A stretch of 64,000 nt of DNA from Rhabdornis inornatus (GCA_013397075.1 VWZS01007632.1:814340-878339), one strand, 5' to 3'; positions 23,301 to 32,478 are shown, numbered from the stretch's first letter. The notes: generated by a model from the letters alone, not told the origin. Program-made: numbers and translations.

Positions 23301-23983
23301 CAAAACACTGCTGGGGGCATCCCACAGCGCGGGGGGAAACCTCAACCCCATCCCGGGGGGTGTCCCCACATCGGGGGGGGGGGGAAATCTCAGCACTCCA
23401 GAGGGAGCCCCCAAAGCACTAAGAACTGCTGGGGAAACACAAACATGTCCTGAAGGAAACCCCCAGAGCAAGGAGGATCCCAAAGCCACACTGGGGGAAC
23501 CCCGAAAGCAAGGCAACAGCAAAGCCATCCTGGAGGAAGCCCCAGAGCAAGGGGGATTCCAAAGCCACACTACAGGGAACCCCCAAAGTAAACACACTGC
23601 TGGGAGCGGGACTTAAAGCCACCCTGGGGGGAATCCTCAATGCAGGGCGACTCCAAAGCCATCCCAAGGAGTGATACCCCAACAGGGGATCCTAAAACCA
23701 CCTGGGGGTGAGCCCCTAAATCACCTGCACAGCTGGGGGGCCCCTAAACCATTCTGGGCAAGCCCTCAAAGCAGGGAGGAGGCTCTAAGGCCACCTGAAG
23801 GTGGTGTCCCCATCAGGGACCTGTTGGGGGGACACCTCGCAGCACCCCTGGGAAAGCTGCGAGTCCCTTCGAGATGCCCCCACCCCGAAGCTCTCCCGGC
23901 CCCCGCGGGGACACTCACATGTCCTTGGCGGGCAGGTTCCTGCCCTCCACGATGCGGATGGAGAGGGCGCTGCGCCGGGCCAT
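14389..23983 (-). CDS. RASA4: RASA4 (CAPRI), calcium-promoted Ras GTPase-activating protein
   Basis: RASA4 moves to the plasma membrane when calcium rises and stimulates Ras GTP hydrolysis. Twenty coding exons, in transcript order, end to end: 23983-23919, 19813-19757, 19322-19209, 18915-18854, 18736-18607, 18326-18245, 18086-17955, 17876-17785, 17589-17466, 17356-17203, 16877-16813, 16616-16504, 16425-16239, 16004-15867, 15762-15439, 15363-15226, 15133-14998, 14923-14803, 14712-14654, 14510-14389. They join in phase to 804 residues (human about 803). C2A is about 5-105 with Asp 21, 27, 74, 76 and 82; C2B is about 135-240 with Asp 149, 155, 202, 204 and 210, so both keep five calcium-ligand aspartates. 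RasGAP is about 260-560, with the TLFRSNS finger (Arg about 345) and FLCLRFFSPAV (Arg about 473). PH is about 568-672, followed by a Btk-type zinc motif (His 686, Cys 697, 698, 708). The start has a good Kozak context. Confidence 0.97.
17609..17646. repeat. (TGGA)n / (TGGG)n microsatellite
   Basis: Short TGGG and then TGGA units lie in a RASA4 intron. It is an ordinary polymorphic-type simple repeat. Confidence 0.9.
19607..19672. repeat. AAT / CAATAAT-type microsatellite
   Basis: AATAATAA units followed by three ATAACAATA-like units lie in a RASA4 intron. It is simple-sequence DNA with no coding content. Confidence 0.85.
20686..20960. repeat. G-rich minisatellite, units about 25-40 bp, RASA4 intron 1
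   Basis: Units combining GGGACTGAAAGGGTTTT and GGGGGATTCAAAAGGGG type blocks repeat at least seven times with length variation. Runs of three to six G recur every 8-15 bases on the plus strand, which is the template strand for RASA4. The open frame across it (Trp/Gly/Lys-rich on plus, Pro/Phe/Ser-rich on minus) follows the repeat and is not a gene. Confidence 0.85.
21765..22325. repeat. 560-bp A-rich, C-poor tract in RASA4 intron 1
   Basis: The plus strand is made almost wholly of A with scattered G and T (AAATAAAA, GAAAAA and AAAATTAAA words) and very little C. It begins and ends abruptly within otherwise GC-rich DNA. No unit of fixed length is visible, so it is a low-complexity tract and not a tidy microsatellite. 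Confidence 0.85.
23190..23357 (+). repeat. Inverted repeat, left arm (inside RASA4 intron 1)
   Basis: This segment is nearly identical to the reverse complement of 24,556-24,710. Shared landmarks in order are CCTGCTG-x-GCGTCCGGGG, GGTGGGGACAGCCCTG, TGACAGCACAGGGGGAGCCC, CCAAAGTGGGAGCACTGCTT, GGGTACCCAAAACACTGCTG and AAACCTCA-x-CCCCATCCCGGG. The left arm carries a 12-bp extra copy of GGGTCCCTGCCA-like sequence. Confidence 0.9.
23440..23790. repeat. Minisatellite, units about 38 bp, RASA4 intron 1
   Basis: Imperfect units of the form CCCCAGAGCAAGGAGGATCC then AAAGCCACACTGGGGGAA repeat about eight times, next to the left inverted-repeat arm and within 130 bp of exon 1. The frames through it are repeat artefacts. 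Confidence 0.8.
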
Positions 23984-24330
23984 GGCGGGCGGGCAGCGGA
24001 GCGGAGCCGAGCCGAGCGGAGCCAAACGGCGCCGAGCGCAGCCTCGAACCCGCGGCCCCGAGCACAGCGCCCATGTGCGGGCCGGCGCCGGCGGCCGCCA
24101 ATCAGCGTGCGGGGGCGGGAAAGGGGGCGTGACCTAGGACGCATCCGCTGCTCCCATTGGGTGATGCTATCGGCTGTCGGCCAGGGGGTGTGGCTTGTGC
24201 GCGGTGGGCGGGGCCGGCTCCCCGCGCTGCCGGGGTCCCGCGGGGTCCCCCCGCTGTGTCCCCTCCGTCACGCCGCTGTGTCCCCTCTGTCCCCCTGCTG
24301 TGTCCCCTCTGTCCCCTCGGTCCCCTCAGC
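23984..24330 (-). promoter_or_regulatory. RASA4: RASA4 promoter region, CpG island with tandem CT-rich repeat
   Basis: The DNA upstream of the RASA4 start codon is very rich in CpG (GCGGAGCGGAGCCG-type words at 23,990-24,070 and CGCCGGCGGCCGCC near 24,085). A CCAAT box in the gene's direction appears as ATTGG at 24,157-24,161. Around 24,250-24,330 a tandem CTGTGTCCCCTC repeat follows. No TATA box is evident. This looks like a broad CpG-island promoter; the start site cannot be fixed. Confidence 0.55.
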
Positions 24331-24555
24331 CCCCGGCACCGCTCGGGGCTCCAGCGCGGTGCAGCTCCAGCCTGCCCTGCCCGGCGCCCGCCTGGATCGG
24401 ACCAAACCCACACCGGACGCCTCCGCGGCCCCCCGAACCTGGGGGGGTGCAGTATCGGCTGCGCTGCTCTGCACCCCAAACCGCCACCAGTTTATTGATT
24501 TGTAACCTTTTTGTTTGTTTGTTTTTAAAGTACTGCAGCTCCTGGCTGCAGCACA

Positions 24556-24710
24556 CCCGGGATGGGGCTGAGGTTTCCCCCCCTGCTGTGGGATGCCCCC
24601 AGCAGTGTTTTGGGTACCCCAAGCAGTGCTCCCACTTTGGGGGCTCCCCCTGTGCTGTCACGGGACAGGGCTGTCCCCACCACAGAGGGACCCCGGACGC
24701 TCAGCAGGAC
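24556..24710 (-). repeat. Inverted repeat, right arm (upstream of RASA4)
   Basis: This is the partner of 23,190-23,357, in opposite orientation and about 1.2 kb away. By eye most positions match over 155 bp. The two arms bracket RASA4 exon 1 and its CpG-rich promoter. Confidence 0.9.
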
Positions 24711-25124
24711 AGGTGGCATTTCTGGGTGCTTGTGGTGCCCTAAATACCAGCGGAGGAGAGTGAACCCCCTCCCCCCCCACCATGGCGAGACCCACCTGGG
24801 CTCCAGGGCTCGGCCGGCACCCAAAGCTGGGGCTCAGGGCTGTGCTGGCCATGGCATTTTCGCCGCGGGAACACTACGGGGACTATGCAGGGACACGCTG
24901 GGAACACACTGCTCTGTTCCTACAGCGCTGCCCCTCTGCCTCCCCCGCACGGGGGGACAGCAAGGGGACAAGGTGCAGTCCCCGCCACCATCCCACGAGC
25001 CTCCCCGTGTGCCAGCTCCAGCCCCACAGACGATTTGGGCCACATATCCCACCTCCAGCAACTCACGCGTGGCAGGTGACAAACCCCCCCAGCCCTCGAA
25101 GCCCTTTGCAGCTGAAGCAGTTGT

Positions 25125-25382
25125 TTTATTTCGGGGCACGGGGTGTAGGGCGGAGAGGACCCACATGTGCCGGATGGAACCATCCGTCCGCTGCTCCCAC
25201 GCTGATCTCGGCAGGAGTTAATCGCTGGATTTGCTTGATTTCCCTTGGCCAGGCTCCACGGAGGCGGCTCCGGCAGCGGGGGGGCAGGTTGCTAACACCC
25301 CTCCCATGCTACACAAGGACACCCCGTAAGGGCGTTGTGACCGGCCTGGGGCGTCAATGTGATGCTGCCCTTGGCGTGGCGC
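25125..25382 (-). other. Candidate orphan 3' terminal exon
   Basis: On the minus strand a strong acceptor (pyrimidine run, then CCCCCGCAG) ends at 25,383. It is followed by about 165 nt open in one frame to a TAA at 25,218 and by an AATAAA at 25,125-25,130. I recognise no protein in it and no matching upstream exon. It could be a lncRNA end, a pseudogene relic or chance. Confidence 0.25.
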
Positions 25383-25652
25383 CTGCGGGGGAAAAACGGG
25401 GCTTTTATTAATATTTGTATATGATGCATATAGGTACAAGCACACCTGCCCTGACTCCACCCACAACGGGGTTGTCTCCAGCACCAGCGGGGTCTCATCC
25501 TGCCCGGGCTGCAGGATCAGGGCACCCACAGCCCTGAGATCAGAATCAGAGACCCACGCCCCACTGTAGGATCAGGAATGATGGATGCCGTCCCTTCCAG
25601 CCGCTGGTACAGAATCAGCTTCCCCTCCGACCCCCTCCAGCCCACTCGTCAG

Positions 25653-25830
25653 CAGTGCAGGATCAGCCCGCACATCCCCAGACCGGGCTCAGGGACCAAC
25701 ATCCCAGTGCAGGATCAGCCCGCACATCCCCCAGACCGGGCTCAGGGACCAACATCCCAGTGCAGGATCAGCCCCCACCTCCCCTAGATGGGGCTCAGGG
25801 ACACCCCCGGGTGCAGGATCAGACACCCCG
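25653..25830. repeat. 53-bp tandem repeat, about 3.3 copies
   Basis: Units starting CAGTGCAGGATCAGCC begin at 25,653, 25,705 and 25,758, with a partial unit near 25,811. Units one and two are almost identical, which points to recent expansion. It lies 3' of the UPK3BL1-like gene. Confidence 0.92.
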
Positions 25831-26306
25831 GGGTGCCGGTCCCCCCTTGGGGTCTCATGGTTCTCAGAGGAGCCCGAGCTGCACGCGGGATGGATTGGGT
25901 CGTCTCGGGGTGTGGGAGTCCCTCCTCTGGGCTTGGTCAGGGAGACAGCACTGCAGGGTAAAAAGGGTTGGAGAAACACCCCCACACCCACCATCCCCAC
26001 CTCACGGGGCATTTCAGTGCCCCTCACCCCAGCATCAGGGCTGGGGGGGTCAGGCTTCCCTCGCTGCCCTGCAGCCAGGGGACTTTTCCCCATCCGAAGT
26101 GGGCACAGCTGGCATCGATGCCGCAGCTGGGTGTGACAACGTCTCCCACTCACTCCAGAGCATCCCCGGCCGCACCCTGCCCCGTGCAGTCTCCCTCCCA
26201 GCGACAGGGCTCGAGTGGGGGTACAGGGGACCATGGGGCTTCGCAGGAGGCATCGAGGAGTCACAAACAGGAGGCACAGGCCGGGCACAAAGCACGCGAA
26301 AAAGCC

Positions 26307-26312
26307 TTTAAT
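26307..26312 (-). terminator. UPK3BL1-like poly(A) signal (ATTAAA on the minus strand)
   Basis: TTTAAT on plus reads ATTAAA, the commonest variant signal, about 130 bp past the stop codon. Confidence 0.65.
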
Positions 26313-26443
26313 GTTCCGCTCCATCGCCCCACGGGTCCCCACGGGTGGCGGCTCAGGCCGTGTCCCCCCCGTGGCACCCACGGGGACGGAACGGATCGGG
26401 TCACTCTGAGCCCCGCACGGGGGAGGGGAGGCGGTGCCGGGGC

Positions 26444-28351
26444 TCAGAGCCGGGCGGCCGGCTGGTCATAGACGTGGTGGGTATTGTACCGCCGCACCGT
26501 CACTGACTCCGGCTTGCTGAAGGTGCTGCTGCCGCTGCAGGAGTCCGAGCTGCGGAGGGAAGGCGGGGTGAGGGATGAGGGTGGGGACCGTCACCCTCTG
26601 ACGCCGGTCCCGTGTGCTCGGCCTTCCGGGTGGGACTTGGCCGTGGCACTCACCTCCAAAAGACGAGCATGGCCACCAGTCCGGCCAGGAGGATGGCGAA
26701 GAGGATGGAGAGGATGGTGGTGATGGCGATCATGCCGGCGCTGTGCCCGCTGCGCGTCGTGGAGATGGTGTCGGGTGACTTGGCTGGGGAGAGAGCAAGA
26801 GGAGAGGGAGCAGGATGGAGGGATACACACCCCGGAGCGGCTCCGGGGGCCCGGATGGGTGACGGTGTGTTCGCGTGTGCCAACCGTGCCGTCACACGGT
26901 GCCACCGTACACGAGTGAGACCCGCGGCAGAGCCCTACCTCCGTTTCCCCAGCTGCTCGCAGGAGCACTCACCCCAAACCACTGCTGTTCAGCATTCAGC
27001 CCCCTGGGACCACCCCACACGCCCAGGACCACCCCATATCCCCCCTCGAGGGCTGTGGGCTGGGTGCGGGGGCAGGAGAAGCAGCGGTACCTTCCTTCAG
27101 CGTGATTGGCAGCGACCAGCCTGTCTCAGCCACGGGCACAGAGCCCTCCAGGGCGAGGAACTTCACCCTGGGATGGGAAGGGAGGTTGTTGGCCACGGTC
27201 CCGTGAGCGGGGGGCTACCGGCAGCCCTCGAGGGGCCGGTCCGCAGGAGCAGGCTCACCGGTAGGGCCCGGGGCCGGGCAGGGGGCCATTGCAGGTGGGT
27301 CTGGTCACATCCTGAGCACAGCTCGTCTCGCTGCCGACGCGCAGCACCGTGATGTCCCCGGCGGGGTTGGAGCAGGGGTAGTTGATCAGGGTGGTGTTGA
27401 GGGTCATGTAGGCATGGACGGGGTCAGGGAAGTTCTGGAATGCGGTCTCGGGAGTCCCCGGCCTCTCGGTGTTGTTGAAGGTGGATGCGGCTGCAGGGAG
27501 GGGATGGGGGTGAGGAGGGATTTGGTGGGGGGGGGTACAGGGACCCGTGCGCGCCCCCTGCCCTGGGCTGCTCCCACTTACCGCTGTCCAGGGCCACCAC
27601 CAGCCAGATGTCGGCGTTGCCGTATTTATCGAAGACGCAGCGAGGCTGGTCCAGCACGAAGGTGGAGGCGGTCTTCTGCCCCCCCAGCGAGGGCTCCTTG
27701 GTCAGGGCCGGCGTGTACGCCAGCCGAGCTGCGGTGAGAAGCCAAGGGGGTGCGGTGGAGGGTGTGGATCCCCCGCTGCAGCCCCGGAACGGAGGCTCTG
27801 ACCGGCGGCCGCGGTGCCGGGGCTCGGGGTGGGGACAGGGACAGGAGGCAGCTGAAGCCTGGGATCTCGGCAGTGGAGCCTCTGCTCCCCTCCCACCCCC
27901 AGTCTGGGCTCACATAAGTGCTTCTTTAAAAGAGGAAGCAAAGACACTCCATACTCCCAGCTGGCGGGACACGTGCAGGACTCCCAGAGGACCAGGGTTG
28001 GTGACACCAGGGACACTTGGGGTGGCACCCAGAATGAGGGGGGCATCAGCTGCCCTACGCCTCCAGGTTCAGGGGGATCCTGGTGGACTCCAATGGGGAC
28101 GTCCAGAGAAACCCACACTACGCCAGTCAACCACCATCAGTGACACCAGAGACTAGAGGTGACACCCAGAATAGGATCCAGAGTAGGGGGGCGAATCAGC
28201 AGCCCTACACCTCCAGGCTCAGCGGCGTCCTGGTGCCCGTGCACAGGGGATCCCCACAGTGCCAAGGAGAATCCCGAGGGATCCCGGTGGCGTGGCTGGA
28301 CTCACCTATGCCGTGGGCGGCGGGCACGAGCAGGAGGAGCAGCGGGAGCAT
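26444..28351 (-). CDS. UPK3BL1: Uroplakin-3-type membrane glycoprotein, UPK3BL1-like
   Basis: Uroplakin III proteins are single-pass partners of tetraspanin uroplakins in apical plaques of urothelium; the role of the 3B-like branch is less clear. Six exons, in transcript order 28351-28306, 27728-27582, 27490-27259, 27167-27091, 26783-26654 and 26549-26444, join in phase to 245 residues (human about 263). Residues 1-15 are a signal peptide (MLPLLLLLVPAAHG). The lumenal domain follows, with LDQPRCVFD, WLVVALDSG, VLRVGSETSC and CNGPLPGPGPYRVKFL, and N-glycosylation sequons NNT and NTT in exon 3. One membrane helix spans about 185-210 (MIAITTILSILFAILL), then a 35-residue tail with VRRYNTHHVYDQ. 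That tail resembles the VRRYTTHL end of mammalian UPK3BL, which is why I prefer it over UPK3A. The sister gene UPK3B lies just upstream. Confidence 0.82.
27996..28250. repeat. Imperfect tandem duplication, period about 140 bp, UPK3BL1-like intron 1
   Basis: Two diverged copies (about 27,996-28,110 and 28,136-28,250) share GTGACACCAG, GACACCCAGAAT-like, CAGC-x-GCCCTAC-x-CCTCCAGG and TCCTGGTG blocks in the same order. Copy two has small insertions. It is intronic. Confidence 0.65.
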
Positions 28352-28750
28352 GATGCGGGCGCCTGGGTGCCGAGGGCGGGAGTGCGGGTTCTGGGGCTCC
28401 GCGTCCCCGTGGGACCCGCCTGTGGTCACCAACCGCCCACATTCCTGCAGCGGCCGCAGCCCCGTGGCAAACAGGTTGGGCTCGTTTCCCCGGGAACATT
28501 TGTTATGTTTGAGCGCCCGCCGGCGAGGCGTGCTGAGAACCGCTGCGTTTGTGGCATGGGTGGGTGACAGCTTCACCCGGGCAGCGGGCAGAAGGGGATA
28601 TCCCGCGCCCCACAGACCCCACCAGTGCAGCAAGTGTCCCCCACACCGACACCAAGTGCCACCAAGCCAGGGCCCCATGTGTTTTTCGAGGTCCCCCATC
28701 TTCACAGTCCTGCGTGGCCAAAGACCAGGAGGAGACAGTCGCAGATGTAA
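28352..28750. other. Gap between the two uroplakin genes (UPK3BL1-like upstream region)
   Basis: This stretch of about 400 bp must contain the UPK3BL1-like promoter and the end of UPK3B. No TATA box, gene or RNA is recognisable. It is GC-rich near 28,360-28,540, with CpGs consistent with promoter DNA. Confidence 0.4.
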
Positions 28751-28758
28751 AACCAGAT

Positions 28759-28764
28759 TTTACT
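28759..28764 (-). terminator. UPK3B: Possible UPK3B poly(A) signal (AGTAAA variant)
   Basis: No AATAAA or ATTAAA lies downstream of the UPK3B stop. The nearest variant is AGTAAA on the minus strand, 70 bp past the stop codon and just outside the CR1 fragment. Confidence 0.35.
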
Positions 28765-28773
28765 TGACAGGAC

Positions 28774-28873
28774 GGTTCATGTCTAGTGAAAGGTGCCCCT
28801 GCCCGTGGCAGGGGGATTGAAACGAGGTGGTGTTTATGGTGCCTTCGAACCCAACTGTTCCATGATTCTCTGA
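28774..28873 (+). repeat. CR1 LINE 3'-end fragment overlapping the UPK3B stop codon
   Basis: About 100 bp match the last part of a CR1 element on the plus strand: TCTAGTGAAAGGTG, CCCTGCCCGTGGCAGGGGG, a diverged ATGGTGCCTTCGAACCCAAC block and the end TTCCATGATTCTCTG. UPK3B reads through it in antisense, so its stop codon (28,834-28,836) and the 12 codons before it fall inside the repeat. Confidence 0.88.
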
Positions 28874-30500
28874 CACGGAGCAGGGGGTTGGGGGGCAGAG
28901 CGACACAGCCCCGGGGGGCTACACCCACAGCCAGGGGGCAGGGGCTGGGGCAGGGCCGGGGGGATGTGGTGCGTCCGGTAGGACCTGCGAATGAAGGCGT
29001 CAGTCCCCAAATCTTGGTGGCACAGGGAGTCCCACACCTTGGCACTGCAGGGAGACAAAAGCAGAGGCATTAAGTGGGGTCTGTGGGGCTCTGCACCAGC
29101 CACCCCCAAGGGACCCTTTCTCCTGCAAACTAAGGCAAACCCCCAATTTAAGAATAAAAAAAGCTATTTCAATGTTAAAAAGACCTCCATTTCTTTGCTG
29201 ATGGGGTTGCCGAGTTGGGGTGTTCTCCTGAGGCCCCTGCGGACACTGCCCCCCCAGCAGCCCCCCATACCCCAGGGCTCCGAGCACAGCGGTGGCCAGC
29301 ACGGCCCCCAGGCTGGCCAGGATGGAGGCGATAACCACCACGGCACTGCCACGGCGAGCGGGCGCAGGGTCGATGGTGCTCGGGCTGACGGCTGGAAGGA
29401 GGCGGGGTGAGGAATATGGGGGAGCACGGAGGGCTCAGGGGAGGTGTGATGGATGGGGGGATCGGGGATCACTTCTCCCGCAGGTTTTGGGGTGATGGCA
29501 CAGGGCTGATGCTGTGCCACGTGCCAGCACCCCAACCAGGCAGGTGCAGGGGACCCGCGGGGGGTGGCAGTGCCACAAGTACCTCTGCGCAGGAGGATGG
29601 GCTCAGACCACCGCGTCTCCGCTTTGGGGCCGCGGCAGCCCATCAGCAGGAACTTCACCCTGCGATGGGTACGGGGCTGATACCGGGGCAAGAACGAGCC
29701 TGGGTGGCGAATCACCCCAGCTGGGATCTGGGGCTTCTGGCCTTACCTGTAGGGTCCGGGGTTGGGCAGGGGCCCATTGCAGGGGTCCTGTCTGCCCTGG
29801 TCCCTGCACGCCGTGTCACCCCCGACCCGCAGGACGGACGGGCTCGGTGCCGAGCAGGAATACTCGGCCGCCGCCGTCTCCAGAGTCATGTAGGAGCGGG
29901 CAGTGAGCAGCTGCTTGTACGGGGGCACGTCGGCCCGGGAGAGGGGGTTTCTGAAGGCGGCTGACGCTGCACCGCACAGACGGAGGGTGAGCGACTGCAG
30001 TGAAGGTGCCCCACGTCCCCTGCCAGAGGGGGGACGCGGTGGAGCAGCGAGTGCTCACCGTTGGCAAAGGCCACCGCCAGCCAAACAGTGTCGGAGGCAT
30101 CGGCGAGGCCGTCGAAGACGCAGCGGGGCCTCTCCAGCGCGAAGGTGCTGGCAGTCACCTTGCCCAGCAGTGCCATGGAGGGTACCTGGGGCACGTAGGG
30201 CAGCCGGGCTGGGGGAGTGGGAAGTGAGCGAGGGGACCCCCCCGTTCTGAACCGCTCAGCCTGACCCCAGCCCGCACCCACACCAGTGGTGGCACAGGGG
30301 GTTGTCTCAAGGTGCCAGATGAGGGGGACAGCACTGGTGTGGGGTCCCCCCAGCTATGCCCAGCCCCATAAACCCCTCCCATAAACGCCTGGCAGCCCCT
30401 CCAGACCCCGGTCCCCCTCTGCCGTGTCCCCCAGGGAGTCACCCAGGTCCGCGGCTGCTCCCATCCCAGCCAGCGCCAGCAGCACCCACGGCAGCTCCAT
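28834..30500 (-). CDS. UPK3B: UPK3B, uroplakin-3B
   Basis: UPK3B is a type I membrane protein of urothelial plaques and mesothelium. Six exons, in transcript order 30500-30443, 30208-30059, 29960-29747, 29659-29583, 29391-29271 and 29044-28834, join in phase to 276 residues. A signal peptide (MELPWVLLALAGMGAAA) precedes the lumenal domain with LERPRCVFDGLADASDTVWL, VLRVGGDTAC, CNGPLPNPGPYRVKFLLM and AETRWSEPILL, all close to mammalian UPK3B. One membrane helix covers about 182-206. The tail has RRSYRTHHIPP, matching the mammalian RYMTHHIPP. Oddities: I find no N-x-S/T sequon, and the last 12 residues (about 265-276) come from an antisense CR1 fragment. Exon phases equal those of the UPK3BL1-like neighbour, as expected from tandem duplication. 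Confidence 0.9.
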
Positions 30501-32239
30501 GGCGTCGTCCTGGTGGTACTGGATGTGCTGTCCTGCTCAGCTCACCCCGGCCCACTGCCGAGGGGACGAACTGTCCCCAGTGCCCCCGCAGCAGGGACCG
30601 CCTGTCCTGGAGCCGGACCCTCCCAGCCCCGCATTCCTGCACCGGCTCTGCCGGCCCGGCCAGACCCCGCGGGCAGAGAGGACAGCTGAGCACACCGAAC
30701 CACCCGCTGGTCCCAAACCCGCTGGAAACCGTCCTGCAGGACCCCCGAGGCACCTGCCAGGGGTCAGGGCACAAGACAGTCATGTGAAAGGGGAAACTGA
30801 GGCAGAGGAGGCACTGAGGCGATGTTCCAGGATGGGTTGGCAGGACTCACAGTCTTTAATGGCGCTATGGGGGCGGCCAGGCAAGTCGCCCTGGAGCCCA
30901 ACTCGCCCCACCAAGACCCAACTCCCTGAGGATGCTTTGTGCCCACCAGGTCCCCGGGGCCAGGGGTGAGCCTGTGCCCGACTGGTTCGGGCGCAGCCAG
31001 CCCTGCCCCGCGGGCAGGGAAGCGCTGAGGAGCATCACACGCGAACTAACTCAAATCCCAGCGTTCAGGTGAAGGGTCCCACCCAGCATCAGGAGCGCGG
31101 AAGCATTTTCAGCTCTGGGGCCACCCCACGTTGACATTTCCCCATCTCTCGTACCCCTTCCAAGCCCTTGGGATGGGGGTGGGACATGGCCCTGGAGCGG
31201 GAGCGCCCCGCGGCTCGGGAGCCTCTCACCGACGCTCCCCCGCAGAGGGGTTGGAGCGCTGCTTCTCCCGTGTTTGCCAAGGGGAGCGGCTGCCCACCCC
31301 TGCGTGGGAGGAGATTTCCCCCCCCTTCCCAGGGGGCCGGGACCGCGCCTTCAGATTAAGTGGAAATGGGGCATTCAAAGATTACACCGTCCAGCTGCAG
31401 AGCGGAAAAACAGGAGCAGCTGCAGCCTCTGTCCCTCCTCTTCCTTATCCTCGCCTTATCCCCCACACCTATGCAGCAACACTTGCCCCGGGGACCCCCA
31501 CAGTTCCCCCAGACCCCTTCCTGGTGCTCCCCGGCCGGCAAGGTGCCAGCAGCAAGGTGAGGGGCAGAGTGGGTGACGCACGGGGGTGACGCAGGGGGAC
31601 AGTGAGTCACAGTTTCAGCTGCGGGTACCCAGCATAGCTGCAGGGTCAAGGCTGGGCTAATAATAACCACCTTGTGGCAGATGAGCCATCACCACAGGGG
31701 CTGGGAGAGACACCCCCTCTCCTCCGCCTGGGGCTCCAGCTGGGGATGGGGGACACAAGGCTTTTGGTCAAATGTGCATGGGAGCATCATAAGCATTTTT
31801 TGGGGGCTCTGTTCCCTCCTGGCTCTGAGAGGCACCATGGTTATGCTTTCGCCCCACCTTTCAAAGCATCTCCCTACACCACTGTGCCTGAGCACCTGGC
31901 TCTGCTCCTTCCCACCTCTTGGATCCCCCTGCCACGGGGGCTAGGTCACCTTAGGACCCACACAGAGAGGGCAAGGATTTTAGGAGATGCCTCATGTCCA
32001 AAACCAGGGCAGTGAGGGATGAGCTGCTGAGCTTGGCTGGCTCACCACAGCCCAATGCCCCCGCCCTGGACCAGCCCAGATGCTGGGAGGCTCCAGCTGA
32101 TTCACACCCAGCAGCAGCTGCTGGAGATGCCTTAGGCCAGGCTCAGCAGGAAATTCTTGCTCTGTACAGGGCTGAGTGAACTCTGCTTCAATTTTTGCTT
32201 CAATTCACTGCTTTGCTGGGATAACATGATCCAGGGATA

Positions 32240-32322
32240 CAAAGCTGAGATTTGAACTCAAGACCTCTCCCTTTTGCAAGCAGGGTGGGAGAGGAGCAGT
32301 CAGAGCCCATTTGTGTGGAGCT
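32240..32322 (-). other. tRNA-Ala-like relic or tRNA-derived repeat fragment
   Basis: On the minus strand a T-arm with B-box TTGAG-TTCAAAT-CTCAG forms four Watson-Crick pairs plus one G-T pair. A 7-nt anticodon loop CTTGCAA (TGC, alanine) sits in a four-pair stem upstream at about the right spacing. The D-arm and acceptor stem do not fold properly, so this is not a working tRNA. It may be a pseudogene, an old SINE head or chance. Confidence 0.3.
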
Positions 32323-32478
32323 TAGCAACACAGACACGTCACTGCAGCTCCTAAGGAGCTGCCATTCCTGCAGCATCCCCATATTTCACTGGATGGTTGT
32401 TAACGGGTTTCCTCTTAGAGCCCACAGGCACAAGATGGACACTGGGGAAAGCTCCACCCCTCGATGGCTCAGAAAAGC

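Larger units (their letters stand above)
24711..26280. other. Gap between RASA4 and the UPK3BL1-like gene
   Basis: It holds the 53-bp tandem repeat at 25,653-25,830 and an orphan terminal-exon candidate on the minus strand (acceptor near 25,383, AATAAA at 25,125-25,130). No other conserved protein or RNA is recognisable. Long open frames here are GC-driven and lack family resemblance. Confidence 0.5.

Noticed and set aside
22903..23616. 237-codon plus-strand frame
   Set aside because: It runs through the inverted-repeat arm and the 38-bp minisatellite; the content is Gly/Pro/Ala from GC-rich repeats and matches no family.
25653..25830. Possible CRISPR array
   Set aside because: The repeats are contiguous with no spacers and the genome is a vertebrate's; it is a minisatellite.
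25585..26311. Long plus-strand frames with repeated GSGTNIPVQDQP-like segments
   Set aside because: They arise from the 53-bp tandem repeat and GC-rich flank; there is no family resemblance.
26444..28351. Assigning the downstream uroplakin gene to UPK3A
   Set aside because: Its membrane segment and VRRY-type tail fit UPK3BL better, it neighbours UPK3B, and UPK3A lies elsewhere in vertebrate genomes.
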